NCBI GenBank assembly: GCA_963678705.1 | Contig: OY783220.1 | Location: forward strand, 13,537,001 to 13,601,000 | Length of the DNA: 64,000 bases | From: Panorpa germanica | Taxonomy: Eukaryota; Arthropoda; Insecta; Mecoptera; Panorpidae | Direction of reading: 5' to 3' | Shown here: piece after piece, positions 15,201-28,543 of the stretch | Layout of the letters: every line of letters starts with the position of its first letter | Position numbering within the stretch: the stretch's first letter is position 1 | Program-made: the position numbers and the translations under genes | The notes under the pieces: model-generated | Told to the model about the DNA's origin: nothing | The model's database searches: none | Seen by the model: only the letters and a program-made list of their open reading frames with translations

Positions 15201-15719
15201 TTAAGACCCCTCATACATAGAATAAAATATATGAATAAGATTTTGTGTTAATAATATTTCGCTTAATTAAACAAATAATGTACCTTTTAAAAAAACTAAA
15301 TCGATTTCTATACAAACTGAATTAATCAAAATTTGATTTGATTTTTTTTTTAATTAACTCATCATTGCATCCTGAATAAATTAGGTTATAATTGATTTGA
15401 ATAAATCGAATAATCTGTGGTCATATCAGAGTGAGGAGGGTCTACCCTACGGAAGTACTCTGTTCATTATATTTATCAATTAAGCGCTTGACTGATAAGC
15501 CGATATGATGAATCCCTCGAGCCATTAAACTTTAGGAGTAAGAGAGAAGAGAGAAATAGAGAGATAAACATGCGCCAACCGAAGCGAATCATTGATATGA
15601 ATGTATCAATTATTTATTAAAATTTTACTTGCTTTAGTAATTAAAAAAATATTTTATATATTATCGCCTGAATTGTATGCAACATGAAAAACATCTTAAA
15701 GAAATGAATTTTGTTTCAG

Positions 15720-15940
15720 ATTGGAGAAGTGACAATGTCAGTCCTAGCCCCGGATGTGACGTAGAGTTCCAGCGGTTCTAGTAACACTGGGGTATTGCTG
15801 TTAGTATAGTGCTGGTAGGATAAAGCTCCTGGGGGGCCGGGATGCTATCCCTCTCTGTGGGGGCTCCACTAGCGCTGGTGTCCCTATTGGGGCTATTGAT
15901 CAACCTTTACATACTACTTGTAGTTATATTAACGAAACAG
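15720..15940 (+). CDS. Orphan GPCR, exon 1 (N-terminus and TM1)
   Basis: An exon between acceptor TTTTGTTTCAG and donor ACAG|GTAAAT. The ATG at 15,842-15,844 is preceded by an in-frame TAA. It encodes 33 residues: a very short extracellular tail followed by TM1, including GLLINLYILLVVILTKQ, with the conserved TM1 asparagine. It ends in phase 0, matching the acceptor at 31,076 (VATANNLLLLHL), so TM1 joins TM2 directly. The 5' part of the exon is untranslated, and an earlier 5' UTR exon must lie upstream. The extracellular N-terminus is only about 6-8 residues, short for a peptide receptor. Confidence 0.8.
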
Positions 15941-15964
15941 GTAAATAAACTTTATTACTATTTT

Positions 15965-16660
15965 GGTAAGGTCAAAACGATATTTTCGATAATGTTTTTT
16001 GACGATACAGTTAATATATAATTATTTCTATAACTACTACATGATAAAATAACATTTGAAGAATACTTTATGAAATTTTCATAAATAAATATCAAGAAAT
16101 GAGGCATTGACAGCGAATCTCCGCTGACGTCACAAAAAAAAGTAACATTGCGGTGCCACTCATAACTCATCACTGGATTTTCTGAAATCGAAAAACCAAA
16201 ATGATTTCGTTAGTTGATAATTTTCTGCAGGTAACGCTGTCCAGTTTTTCTTTTTTTATTGATTTTTCAATTTTTTACAGCACTTAAAAGTCAAAATACC
16301 GATTTTTCATGAAAAACATCAGAAACTTTTGTTATTTTAAAATACGTTAAAATTAAAAAATAAATATAACTCGACAGCGTTACCTCGTCATTTATATAAA
16401 AAAAGAGTGTGCAAAATTACAAAAGAATCGGTCCAGTAAATTTTGAGCTAGAGAGGGCACCGACTCTGAAAAACCTAAGTGTGAGAAACCGCATTTAAAA
16501 AGTAATACGAAAGCAGACTAGATAGATGAAGACTTAAAACTCTATATCTCCGACAGTTTTACTCCAATCAATTTCAAATTTTTACACAATAAACTTAATA
16601 TGTTGTACAATAATATAAATAAATAACAAAAAAAGTTGAAACTTTCTTCCCCACCCCTCC
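15965..16660 (-). mobile_element. MITE-A copy 1
   Basis: About 700 bp in reverse orientation, from GGTAAGGTCAAAACGATATT to GTTGAAACTTTCTTCCCCAC. It carries the family's internal hairpin arms (AACGCTGTC...) and the short ORF-like stretch beginning MMSYEWHRN. It lies 25 bp after the exon 1 donor of the GPCR, inside intron 1. Confidence 0.85.
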
Positions 16661-18032
16661 TAACTATTCTCTTCAGCATTGCAATAAAAATAATGTACTA
16701 ATTAAGACGTCGTACTTACTAAAACAGTCATGTTTATTTTCTTTGTAATTGTTGAGTTATAGTAGCATCTTAGGGTTTATTATTTTAATGTAAGACATTT
16801 CATTATGATGGATCATTTTAAGAACCCTGATCGTGGTATCTTACTCTTAAAATAAACAAAGTTTTAATTGGTTCATACACCACCCTAAAAAAGGATTTAA
16901 TAAGCCATCTCGCCTTGATGTCACAAGAACTTTTCCCTCATTTTATTTATCCACCACGCGTTCAACTATAAAGGTCTAAAAGTTTAACTTTCGGCAAACT
17001 CTTCACCATCTAAGTATAGTTTAATCTTCTTATGTGAAAACTTTTTACTGTTTCTTAATATGTCAGAAGGGTAAGTATAGTAGTTGACACTTCATAATAG
17101 CACCCTTAAAAGCTCACTGTGTCGATCTTTATCTACCACACGCCCACAATGAAGGGAGTACTACTCACCCCTACGTAAAACAAGTATTCAACATATGTCA
17201 AATAAAGTTAGGTTAGGAATGACGGTCGCTTATGTCAAATGTAATATAAACCTCGCCTTTATGATACATTTGAAATGAATTCTTCTACTTTTGAAGTAAT
17301 AATAGTTGGTAGAATATGTTTGCAACTTAAAATTAAATTGCTAGTGTTAGCAGCAAGCTGAGTAATCTGCCTCAGCATTAGGAGCATTGTAATGTCATGC
17401 GTTTGCTCATAATAACCTCACAAAATACCGGCAAATGTGAGGTACGTGAATTATTTAGACAAAATATCTAGCAGTGGTGAATGTTATAATAATATTGTTT
17501 TACTGACACTGTTCTAACACTAACAAACTTCTTGTCTCTGCGTTATTAGACAAACAAGACGTCCACAGATAATTAATTCAAAGTAAATAACACAAGATGG
17601 CTCCAATAATATTGGTGTAAACTGATGTGGACTTAAGACTATCTTCAACAGTGGTGAACAACTCATAAAACATGTTTGTAGCCACTGAACCTACCTCATA
17701 GACTGACTGGTGGTCTATATCCCCAACTGATTGTGTTTTATGCCCTTCGTCCTACGTGACCAGCATTGATCATTGCAATTACTAAGACAATTTGTACGAA
17801 CCGTGTAATATATTATAATTATAATTAACTCAATGTATCGGTTTAGTTTGTTCGTAGAATTTCAATATGGTGTAGTTTAGATAGGGCGTTATACCCGGAT
17901 CCCTAGGCGAGAAACAAAACCGTATTTCCAGGTGACATCAATTGTAATTTACTAGTAAATTACTTATTGACAATTTGTTTTAGATTACGATTGTTTGACA
18001 CACTTGTACCTTTCAATTTATTTGCTTCTATA
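16661..18032. other. GPCR intron 1, no feature
   Basis: AT-rich intron sequence without recognisable exons or repeats. Confidence 0.5.
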
Positions 18033-18500
18033 GAATGGGGTTCGTGAGTTTGATTGTTGATTGAAATTCATGTTAATAAATGTATATTGACGTTTTTATT
18101 TTAATAAATATTTAAATGTTGACGGAGATATAGCAATTAAAAATTTGAATTGTAGTTTTTGCGCTAGAAATGTCGGCCATATTTATGACGTAATATGTCT
18201 GTACTATTAAGGGTAGGTTAGTTATTTTTCTATGGATAAGAGTTCTGTGTTGAATATGTTATCTCTTTTACGCTCTGTTATATAAAAGAAATAGCAACTT
18301 AGATGTTACATATCTTAAAATATTCTATAACGTTGAAACACTTTAATAATTAAAGGGACAAAATGACTTATTAATTGTTAATATCTCCTAACATATAAGG
18401 AGTTAATAAAAAATTATTGGACATTCGCGATTCTAGTAACCCACTTTATTAATTTGTAGTACAGTTTTATTGAAATTAAGACATAGGACACAAGCCCATT
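18033..18500 (-). mobile_element. MITE-B copy 1 (shortened)
   Basis: The right end GGACACAAGCCCATT is intact and the left end is degenerate (AATGGGGTTCGTGAG). The core GACGGAGATATAGCAATTA and AACATATAAGGAGTTA is shared with the copies at 49.2 and 56.8 kb. Shorter than those by ~150 bp. Confidence 0.8.
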
Positions 18501-18619
18501 AAACAGTAGAATTTACATATCAAATCAATTTTTCCAAAAGAAATAAAGTTCTGTAATAGGTAAAATATTTTACAGAACAAGTAGCTTTTGTAATGTTTAA
18601 GCATGATATATACATATAA

Positions 18620-18643
18620 ATAAAAATAAATAAATAAATAAAT
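18620..18643. repeat. (AAAT)n microsatellite
   Basis: Short run of TAAA tetranucleotides. Confidence 0.8.
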
Positions 18644-20865
18644 TGATGTATCGATAGTTACTTGTACTAATAAATAAGTATTATTTAGAATCTAAAATCA
18701 TATATAAATATATTTCTTATTCGATTCAAGAGCATTCTATTTTTGTAAAAGCTATTGGAGGAATATTCATATTTGATTGCTTTTTAAAGACATATATAAT
18801 ACTTATTCATATTCATAGTATAGTAGAAATAAATCAATCAAACGAACTGGTACAACCAAAGTAGAACATAATATCGTTCGATATATCAACATATTTGACA
18901 TGTTATACCTCCCATAATGGCACGTGAAACATTTCAAAGAATGGCTTCTCGATAAGCATGAAAATAATGGACCAATTGTAAAGCAAGAGGCTGTATATTT
19001 ATCTTAGTGGCAGTGTGTGAATATCGTTACTCTTGTACTTTGTCGTTAATGGAAAGTTGAACGTTTGTACTTCATATCCGACTACACTTTAACCTGCGAT
19101 TGTCACTAGTGAATTAATAACTACTTTTGGCAAACGAACTTGTGTACCTATAAATCGTCTATAAGTCTAGCTTTATCATGAAGCTAATGAAAGTATAAAG
19201 CGAACACGGTTCAGACATTTATAACGTCGTTAAGAGAATGTTTATTAATGATTTAACGACCGTTATTAAATTCGTTTGGCTTCCACAACAAACAGTTTGC
19301 TCGCTGCGTCAATTTATATATTAATTTTAATGAAATTTGTTTACCTTTGAGACTTTCTAGCATGTTCATTTAATGGTCAGCTATTTTATTAAAAATAAAT
19401 CGATTTTAAAGTACCAAATCAATGACATACCTTAAAGAGAGATAGGCCGCGTATAATGCATAGTTTTAGATACGAACCTAAACCCTGTACTCAAGAAAAT
19501 TTTAATAAACAACGCTACAAATATTTCCTATAACGGATCACTTGAATTAAAAATGCTTCAACGTCTTTTTAATCATCTTCCAAATGGAATTTCAGCGTGC
19601 AATGCCATATCAAATAATGAACGCACTTTCTTTGTGAACTAAGCCATAGCGTCTCCATGTTTTACACTTAGTATATCACCAAAACGAAGGCTTTATTTTA
19701 TTACAGATAGCCCGTATGAATCAAATTTCCTTTTATCTTATTACACGTCTCCCACTCTTAACCCCCTCTCCCACCCTTAACATCTGTTTATATATTTAGC
19801 AGCTTCTTATACTAGCGTGTAATTTTAAATAATGTTTATCCAAATTTTGAGAGCATAAAGAAGGCGCTTACCAGATATGAGGGCTGGTAGTTCTGATTCT
19901 TAGGCTACAGACGCACTGCGAGAAAATATTCGTTTTCGCAATGCAACCTTAGCCTAGGAAAGAGGCGTTTAAATAATTTTTTTCGAAAATTTTATTTTAC
20001 AAATTTGTATACAGATAGATATACCAAAGAATCGTGTATAAAAAGGTATATAGCTACTACATGGTATAACTAAAGCTTCTCTTTTATAAATTAATTTGAA
20101 CTTATGACCCCATTAACTACTACTTAAAATGGAATTAAAGTATTACCAAGTTTTAACTTTACGCAAGGAAAAGCATAAGTTCTAAAAGTAATAATTCCCC
20201 ACTATCTTTTAACAAAGTTCTCTTTCTTTTGTTACTATTTAATACAGCATCTGCTTATAATATTATTTAAAGTTGATAACCTAAAATTAAATTTCAGTAG
20301 ACGTAAATTCTGAATCCACAAATTCAATTTATCATATGAAATGACAATGGTATAAATATCTTTGCTGTGAGAGCCAGGAAATTACCTGCAAATAACACAC
20401 GAAGATACTTCTGATAAGCGCCTCCTAGAGCGTACAAGAAGCTCAAGGTTTTCTTCAGTAAACTAATCTACAAATCTAAAATTTAAATTCGCTCCGTATG
20501 TCCGCACACTCTGGTGTGCCACTTCTCATTCGTGCTTTATATCTAAACATATTTGCCCTGCTGCAGAACAGCTTGAGCCCCCTTCTCCACCTCCTAGTGA
20601 AGGATTTCTATGGAGACAGCTTTGATTAAATTTGCAGAGAATTTGAATTGTAAAAGAGAAAAAGTCTTTTTGAAGGACACACTATTATCAGCCGAAGGAT
20701 AACTGTTATAGGTACGAAATTCTACATAAGATATTTCCTTAGGGTATTTTTCTATATAAATAAATAATCTGCACCCCTTGAATATTTATATATAGAAAAC
20801 AGCTCATTGTTAAAAATGATGTCTTATTATTTAAGGATTTACACTGAAGTTTAACATATCTTTAT
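18644..20865. other. GPCR intron 1, no feature
   Basis: Nothing coding or repetitive is supported. Confidence 0.45.
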
Positions 20866-21552
20866 AAGGGTCAAAACGATAAAAAAAGCATATTTTCGAG
20901 AATGTTTTTTGACGACACAGTTAATATATAATTATTTCTATAATTACTACATGATAAAATAACATTTCAAGAATACTTTGTAAAATTTTCATAAATAAAT
21001 GTCAAGAAATAAGGCATTGACAGCGAATCTCCGCTGACGTCACAAAAAAAAGTAACATTGAAGTGCCACTCATAACTCATCACTGGATTTTCTGAATTGA
21101 AAAACCAAAATGATTTCATTAGTTGATAAAATTCTGCAGGTAACGCTGTCGAGTTTTTCTTTATTTATTAATTTTTCAATTTTTTACAGCACTTAAAAGT
21201 CAAAATACCGATTTTTCATGAAAAACATCAGAAACTTTGTTATTTTAAAATACGTTAAAAATAAATAAAAACTCGACAGCGTTACCTCGGCATTTATATA
21301 AAGAAAGAGTGTGCAAAATTTCAAAAAAATCGGTCAAGTAGATTTTGAGCTAGAGAGAACATCGACTCTGAAAAATCTGTGTGTGAGAAACCGTATTTAA
21401 AAGTTTCAAAGTAACACGAAAGCAGACCAGAGAGGTGAAGCCTTAAAACTCTATATCTCCGACAGTTTTACTTCAATCGACTTCAAATTTTTACACAATA
21501 AACTTAATATGATGTACAATAATATCAATAAATAAAAGAAAAACGCCCTTAA
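20866..21552 (-). mobile_element. MITE-A copy 2
   Basis: Reverse orientation, from AAGGGTCAAAACGATAAAAA to GCCCTTAA. The far end keeps a TTAA (21,549-21,552), but the usual GTTGAAACC stretch before it is lost. Confidence 0.85.
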
Positions 21553-22106
21553 TATCTTTGGTAATATCTTCTTTAAGTCTTAGAAATTCACTTGAAATAA
21601 TAAGAAAATAGAATTATTTTACAGACTCGTTGTCTCCATGTTGAAGGTGACATATTGTATTATATTGGACACAAATAAAATATTTTTTCTTCTTCTTATT
21701 TCACGCTTTTAATAAAACCCACTGGTACGATTTTTCCAATTATAAAGGATTTGTTCTCCGCGCCGTGAAGGATACCAGGATCTTTTGCCCGACGGTAACA
21801 GAAGCAGTTTTTCATTGCTGTGTTAATCCTCTATTTAACACTTTTTCTTTATTGGTTCACGCCGGCAGAATCCTGATCATCGACACAGTTTCGATTCTTA
21901 CAGATTTTTAAACCAATCACATTGCGAGCCTGTTTGTTTTATAGCTTCTTGGTTTTATAATGCAGTTGTTTTTATGATTTTTGAATTTGTTTTATGGAAT
22001 TTTGATCGTATTGATAAAGTATCGTATAAGTATTATAAAAGAACTTTACTTTTTATAGGTGTATATGTAGATATAAGTAATAAAATCGTCATATTTATAT
22101 TAAATT

Positions 22107-22806
22107 TTAAAGAGGGGGTAACGTTTTCCTTTATTACTTCCTTTTATTTATATTAATGTACAACATATTAAGCTTATTGTGTGAAAATTTGAATTCGATT
22201 GGAGTAAAACTGTCGGAGATATAGAGTTTTAAGTCTTCACCTCTCTGGTCTGCTTTCGTCTTACTTTGAAACTTTTAAACGCGTTTTCTCACATTTAGGT
22301 TTTCTCTAGTGCAAAATTTACTGGACCTATTCTTTTAAAATTTTGCACACTCTTTCTTTACATAAATGCCGAGGTAACGCTGTCGAGTTTTCTTATATTT
22401 TTTAATTTTAACGTATTTTAAAATAACAAAGTTTCTAATTTTTTTTATGAAAAATCGGTATTTTGAATTTTAGGTGCTGTAAAAAATTAAAAAATCTATT
22501 AAAAAGAAAAAACTCGACAGCGTTACTTGCAGAAACTTATCAACTAATGAAATCATTTTGGTTTTTCGATTTCAGAAATTCCAGTGATGAGTTATGAGTG
22601 GCACTGCAATGCTACTTTTTTTTGTGACGTCATCGGAGACTCACTGTCAATGCCTCATTTCTTGACATTTATTTATGAAAATTTCACAAAGTATTCTTCT
22701 AATGTTATTTCATCATGTAGTAATTATAGAAATAATTATTTATTAACTGTGTCATCAAAAAACATTATCGAAAATATGCGAATATATTTTTTATCGTTTT
22801 GAACTT
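22107..22806 (+). mobile_element. MITE-A copy 3
   Basis: Forward orientation, starting TTAAAGAGGGGGTAACG and ending TTTTTATCGTTTTGAACTTA. It lies head to head with copy 2 with ~550 bp between, so a large hairpin is possible. The embedded ORF-like stretch begins MMSYEWHCN. Confidence 0.85.
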
Positions 22807-25067
22807 ACGATGAGAGAATACATATGCTTTACGCTTGTAACTATGTATTGATTCCTGATGCTAAAACACTTTTCTATAATTTAAAACATCACAAGCTTGT
22901 CATCAGTCAACATAAAAAGAAATAATGCGCCGCTCTTATCACATAACGACATTCCGCCATCTAGCGTCGTTAAAAGAAATCAATAAAATTATTTAACATA
23001 CTCAACAATAATCAAACCAATCACTATCAGCTAATGCGATACAAATATCGCTGTTAATGGAGTTATTTATCTTAAAATTTGTATCATAGCGAGGATAATT
23101 GATGCAGAGGTTAAATATTGATCTATAAGGTTACAAGAATGTCAGCCAAAAATAAATCTGAATGACCTTTACTTTAAATTTATTATTTAAACAGATTTCC
23201 CTAATTTAACATTAATATTATTCTGAGGACTTAATGGAATGTTTCCTATAAAGGACAGACTCAGAAAACGGCTCCTGAAGAGTAGAACTAAATATAACTA
23301 ACCCAGATAACTTTTATAAATTCGTATATATATCAATGTATATTCAAAGCTGTATAGACCTATATATACAAAATACATTTCCATGTATTATTAGCTTTAA
23401 AAATATATCACTTCTAAATGTCTCAATTTCTATCAGTTATTAGGAAAGTGCCCCTTCATACAGACCATAATTCGGCTCTGTCTTCTACAACATGCGTCTT
23501 TGTTTTTTCTTATTAAATTTGTAGTTAATCTCTTGGCACCACATTAAGTTTTTACAACGTTCAACAAACCCCTTAAATATTTTAATAAAACATTGTAATT
23601 AATGTCACCCTCACCCCTACTACTATATTTTAATTACTCCACCGCGTGCTTTTCGTCAAAGCAATATAAAGTTTAAGGAATGTAACAAGCGCATAGTTCT
23701 TAGCTTACCTTCGCGAAATGGGATCGCAAAACATCCCCTGTGTGACGTCACGCGTTTATAAATATTTCAAAGTCTACAGCAACAAAGAAACTGATTCAAG
23801 CTGGGGCAAGAGACAAGGGGTAAGGAGAGAGAGAAGCCGAGGAACTAAATATTACATATTTTGTGAATGTCAAGTTGCTAATCCCCTAGTGGGTTTCATA
23901 TTTTTGTGAGATCAAAAAATGGCTCGAATTGGTATCAGTCGGTTTTCAACAAGTGTTTCTTCTGTCTTGGTAACTATGGGTGATTTTCCCATAGACATTT
24001 GTTCGTGTTCACCCTTAGGGGGTGCTATAAACTCACCCCGAGGGATGCTGCGCGCGTGAACAACCCCCCGGACCCTTGTACGTGCTGATATAGCTTCTTG
24101 TGTAAGAGATGAATGTATTAGTAAAAATATTGAACTACTTATAAAATAGATTCAAAGATAAAAGACTTCAAAAACGTTTTTTAGTCTTTAAATTTTGTTA
24201 ATTACTGTAGAGAATGTAATTGTTACATAACCTACAAGTACTTACTTTCTTAAGCTGTTCGAGCCGAGCATGCCAACCACCAACTATGTTCGTCGCTCTC
24301 ATAAACGATCAAGCATGTTGGCCATGACTTTTAGAGTATCTACCCTTAACAAAGAAATCCCTACTTAAATACCTTACACAGATTCAAATCTAACATCAAG
24401 AAGTAGGTCAACTCGCTCTAACTGTTAGCTAATTATTAGCTAAGAATAGGGGTAAAATTAAGTTAATAAATATATATTTTTCAATTCAGTTTACGACGGG
24501 TAATTTAATTATAATTACTTCTTAGATAATTAATTGTTACCAATTTAATTTAACACGCAAGAAAGCATTGAATTTCTACGTTTATTTACAATTACAGTCA
24601 CTAGAGGCGCTCACAACCCTCTATTTTTAATTACTACCTGTAAATCCTAATGAAATATATCTAGTCAATAAGAAAATGTAAAATGCGACCCTAGTGGTCG
24701 TTTTGTGAACTATGTATTTCTATTATCAACAGGAAACTCATAATTCACGTTTTGTTTAATATTCAACGCGGATTTATAAATCTGTTTCTCAGATGTTTCT
24801 GTGTTCGATAATGGCGATGATTGCTTTATAATACTTAACGTAATAAAGATTTATTTAACAATATCAAACAAAATCTTACAGCAGCTGTTCTTAAAAGAAA
24901 CAATTTTGAAAACGCTGTTATGTATATTTTACATAAATCACATCATAGTTTATATAAACGGTTTGCATTTTTAAAGTCCTATACAAAGTATTCGGCCTGG
25001 CGTCAGTTTTATAAAAATTTGGCGGTTTTTAAAAAGATATTTGAAAGAAATCCGAAGAAATACGATA
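22807..25067. other. GPCR intron 1, no supported gene
   Basis: A GC-rich pocket at ~23,960-24,080 (GGGGGTGCTATAAACTCACC and CCCCCCGGACCC) stands out but has no frame or splice sites. Confidence 0.4.
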
Positions 25068-25203
25068 ATGAATTTTATCTTATTCGTTTCTATATACATT
25101 AGAGAAAAATAAGTGAGTCAGTGTTTTTTAGTTATATCTGCAGTTTATACTCCACAACTTGTTTTAAGTATGAGTCACCGCCGAACTCTCGTAATTTGAA
25201 CTA
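25068..25203 (+). mobile_element. MITE-C copy 2 (partial)
   Basis: Matches the interior and right end of the copy at 5.75 kb (AAAATAAGTGAGTCAGTG, then AAGTATGAGTCACCGCCGAA). The left terminal repeat is missing. Confidence 0.75.
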
Positions 25204-25654
25204 GTTTTTCTTAAACTCTATTTTACTTATCTAATTTATGTTATTCAATTCAGTGCAAATCTGCTATAGTCTATTATAAATTTGTTAAAGATTGGTTTGG
25301 GTTCCCTCTTTTAAGTGGATCACGTACAATTACCTATTTTTCTCATAGTATAACACAACTTTAATTGGGTTGCCAACTTTCTGAAGTACCTCTGAAAAAC
25401 TCTCGCACATCAAATGTGAAGTAATAGAATGGTTAAGAATGTGAAAACCGTTACAGGTCAGAAAGATTTATTTGTAGAAGTATCTTTATTTTTATCTAGA
25501 AAAGACCTATTGACAACCGTACGTTAAGTTATAAATATAGCAACAAACAATAACGTTAAGTCAATAATATTGTTGCCTGATAAATGCGATTTGAAAAGTT
25601 GTTGACAATTTTAACCTCTGCCAATATTTGTGAACGTTAAAAGTCAAAACCCTA

Positions 25655-26138
25655 AAGTATCTTTCCCACTCACTGCTTTAATTTTATTTTGTATTTTATA
25701 TTTAATTTAAATTGTATAGTAAATGACAATACGCGTAGTCATCTTTAAGTTTTCTTAGTTTTTATAGAACCTTACAAGGTCCAATTTAAAATATTAAATG
25801 AAGAAAAACTATATAATATTATAACTTCCAAAATGTGACAATCTGTCAAAATGCAGTAGGATTTACTTTTAAAAGAAGTTTAATGTCAGTTTTTGAAAAA
25901 TATAGAATAGAAAACTAAGAAAAATTATTAGTAATTGTTATTAAAAATAACAATTTTAATTATTTCACATACAATTTTGTCGAACTGTCAAAATTTATAT
26001 TACTAACTATGCTTACGCACCAACTAAATTAAGTAAACTTAAATTAAAACACAAATGTGAAAAGGAATGCTTAAACGAAAACCTGAAATCTAGATTACAA
26101 TATTAAATATCAAAACAGTGAGTGGGAATGAGGCTTTA
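25655..26138 (+). mobile_element. MITE-D copy 2
   Basis: Ends TCCCACTCACTGCTTTAA and AAACAGTGAGTGGGAATGAG in inverse orientation; the interior closely matches the copy at 9.72 kb. Confidence 0.8.
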
Positions 26139-26531
26139 CACTTGCTTTAATATAATATTTAAACATGACAATTATGAGATATTTACAGACAAAAGTAATC
26201 TTCAGTAACAAAAGTAATCTTTCTACTAAAATACAACCCTTCCTTAAGTAAAACTTTTAATGGACATAATAATAATTAAAAAGTAAACAAAAACAAAACA
26301 AAACTACACCAAAGCTGGATTTGCTATAACGGTCAACAAAAGTTTTCACAATTTTCCTAAAACGCTTATGTCAAACGAAATGAAATTGAAAATAAAAGTT
26401 TTTCCAAATGTAGTTTATTCACAACTCTACTACTTAGCGAAATACAATTACAATTTTCCCTCCCCCACTTATTGTTAGCTAAACCTTCGCGAATTTTCTT
26501 TTTTTTTTCGCGACCTTTGTATCCCACACAA

Positions 26532-26560
26532 CCTTCAGCCCTTCAGCCCTTCAGCCCTTC
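26532..26560 (+). repeat. 9-bp tandem repeat (CTTCAGCCC)
   Basis: Three consecutive copies of the nonamer, GC-rich against its surroundings. Confidence 0.85.
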
Positions 26561-26870
26561 GAGTACTTCAAGAGTTTCAACCCACTTGTCTGCTTTATCT
26601 CTCTTTCTTATGAAAATTGTTTTTTTACGATTATAAGGGAGGCTAAATATATTAGAAACACGCGTGGAAAATTATATGACACACGCCACAAGGGTTTCCT
26701 TTATAAATAAAATATATTTATTGTTACGTTCCACATCTGTACGGTATATAAAGCAGAGGCGAAATAAACGACGATACCCAGCACAAAATGTAACGGAATG
26801 TAATAATTTAATTAGCCTGTCACACTCAAAAATATAATCCTTTTAATTTATTCTTAAAATTTAAAAATAT

Positions 26871-27340
26871 CACTCACTAAGTATTAGTGTTAATTTAAGG
26901 TTTTAACCAAAAATGTAAGTTTCAGCTTGTGAAATATAAAGAAATAAAATTAATTATATTAAATACAATAATTTATATGAAATAAAGATAGTAATTATTA
27001 CAAAATAATGCGTATTACTAAAGCATGTCGCATGATTTCAAAAGTTCAAAATTACATTTAAGATTAAAACCTTAAATTAAAATTAAAAACAGTGAGGCCC
27101 TAAGAATCATTCCCACTGATTTTACTTTTAATTTAAGGTATTAACCTTAAATATAAATTTCAGCTTGTGAAATCTTGTGTCGTTCATAGTAATATACTTC
27201 ATTTAATAATAATTACTATCTTTATTTAATTGAAATTATGATATTTAATATATTTCATTATATTTCTTAAACTGAAATTTACATTTAAGGTTAAAACTTT
27301 AAATTAACACTAAAACTCAGTAAGTGGGAATGGGGCTTTA
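26871..27340. mobile_element. Two adjacent MITE-D relatives
   Basis: Two ~220-235 bp units (about 26,871-27,091 and 27,108-27,340) share TTAAGGTTTTAACC-like and TTTCAGCTTGTGAAAT sequence. Their ends are variants of CATTCCCACTGA. Each is an imperfect inverted repeat, and the pair may be a tandem insertion. Confidence 0.6.
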
Positions 27341-27872
27341 CAAAAAAAAATCTGCTTTAGAAATAAATTTAAAATATTTATTTATTTTAATATTTATTTA
27401 AAATATTAATTTTATTATTTAAAAGTTGTTCTAATTAATTAAAAAATGTTCACGGATTAATAAAACTTATTTACGATACTGATCACTGACAACCTTTTCT
27501 AATATATTATTAAAAGTGAAAGCGTCATATGAGAACAACACCGCTGCCTAATAAACTCTATAAACTATGATTTTATAAGCACGTAGCTAATTAAGATTTA
27601 ATAACATTTAAACCCAAAAAATATAGCATTGGTTCTGGGATCGAACCCAAAAACACATTCACAAAACCGTCAAAAAATATTTTATTAAATACCTAATTAA
27701 ATAATAATATTCACGTATTGTAGATCGAATAGAGGTTTCCGAATTTTTAAATCCAATTGTACAAATACAATAAATAATACAAATATACAAAAATACAATA
27801 CAGCAGCAAATATAATAAATAAATAAATAAAATAATTTTTTACAATAGTAATAATAAAATATATCAACTTAC

Positions 27873-28543
27873 CGAATAACCTCCCAGGAGAAGGGCGGTC
27901 ACAGTTGCACCAGGAGTCCGTCGGTGATACCAGCTTGCACCTGGACGCCCACTTGGTCTTGAGTCTGAAATACAACAACAACAATAACGTTAGAATAAGA
28001 AAATACACATTGGAATCTAAATAAACTAAAATAATTTATTAAATATTATTTAATTTCAATTCTAAAATTTAATTTCCAAAATTCAAGCTTTAATTTTCCA
28101 AAAAATATTAATTGCTGATTAAAAATCAAACTCACATAAAATTCAAATCAAAGTTCCAACGGGGAGGCATGTCACCACTGCTCCAGAAGTGATAGCACCT
28201 GGAGATCGTCGCACAGATGCTACATATAGTCGCACAGATGCTACATATAGTCCACTTGGTTTTGAACCTGTAATTTCAACAATAAAATTAAAATACACAT
28301 AAATAATTTGCTATAAAACCTACAAGAAAATATGTGCCTTTAAAATGGTACAACAAATTTCATTTTAACAATTTTGTAAATGTAACAAGAATCAAAATAA
28401 AAACGTAAACCTTGAAAACATAAAAACAAATCCACGGTGTACTTACATAGTACGAGTAGCACGGAGTCGCTATGTCCTAGGAAGCCGTAGCCCCAGCTGG
28501 AGATGCCCACATATGTAAACAGGACATCTTCATAAAATGCACA
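27873..28543 (-). other. Three related exon-like blocks inside GPCR intron 1
   Basis: On the minus strand, three blocks have good splice sites at both ends: 28,543-28,447 (CTACAG ... CTAT|GTAAGT), 28,267-28,136 (TTACAG ... TTAT|GTGAGT) and 27,964-27,873 (TTTCAG ... TTCG|GTAAGT). The first is open as AFYEDVLFTYVGISSWGYGF and ends in phase 1. Both others are open in that phase for most or all of their length (SKPSGLYVASV... and SRPSGRPGASWYH...), though block two meets TGA shortly before its donor. The three share a segment reading PAGATAS, PGAITSG or PGATVTA, though in the first block that frame is not the open one. They could be tandemly duplicated alternative exons or a spliced noncoding RNA. 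No protein family recognised. Confidence 0.35.
28209..28252. repeat. 21-bp tandem duplication in exon-like block
   Basis: GTCGCACAGATGCTACATAT(A) occurs twice in a row. Being a multiple of three, it keeps the frame. Confidence 0.85.
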
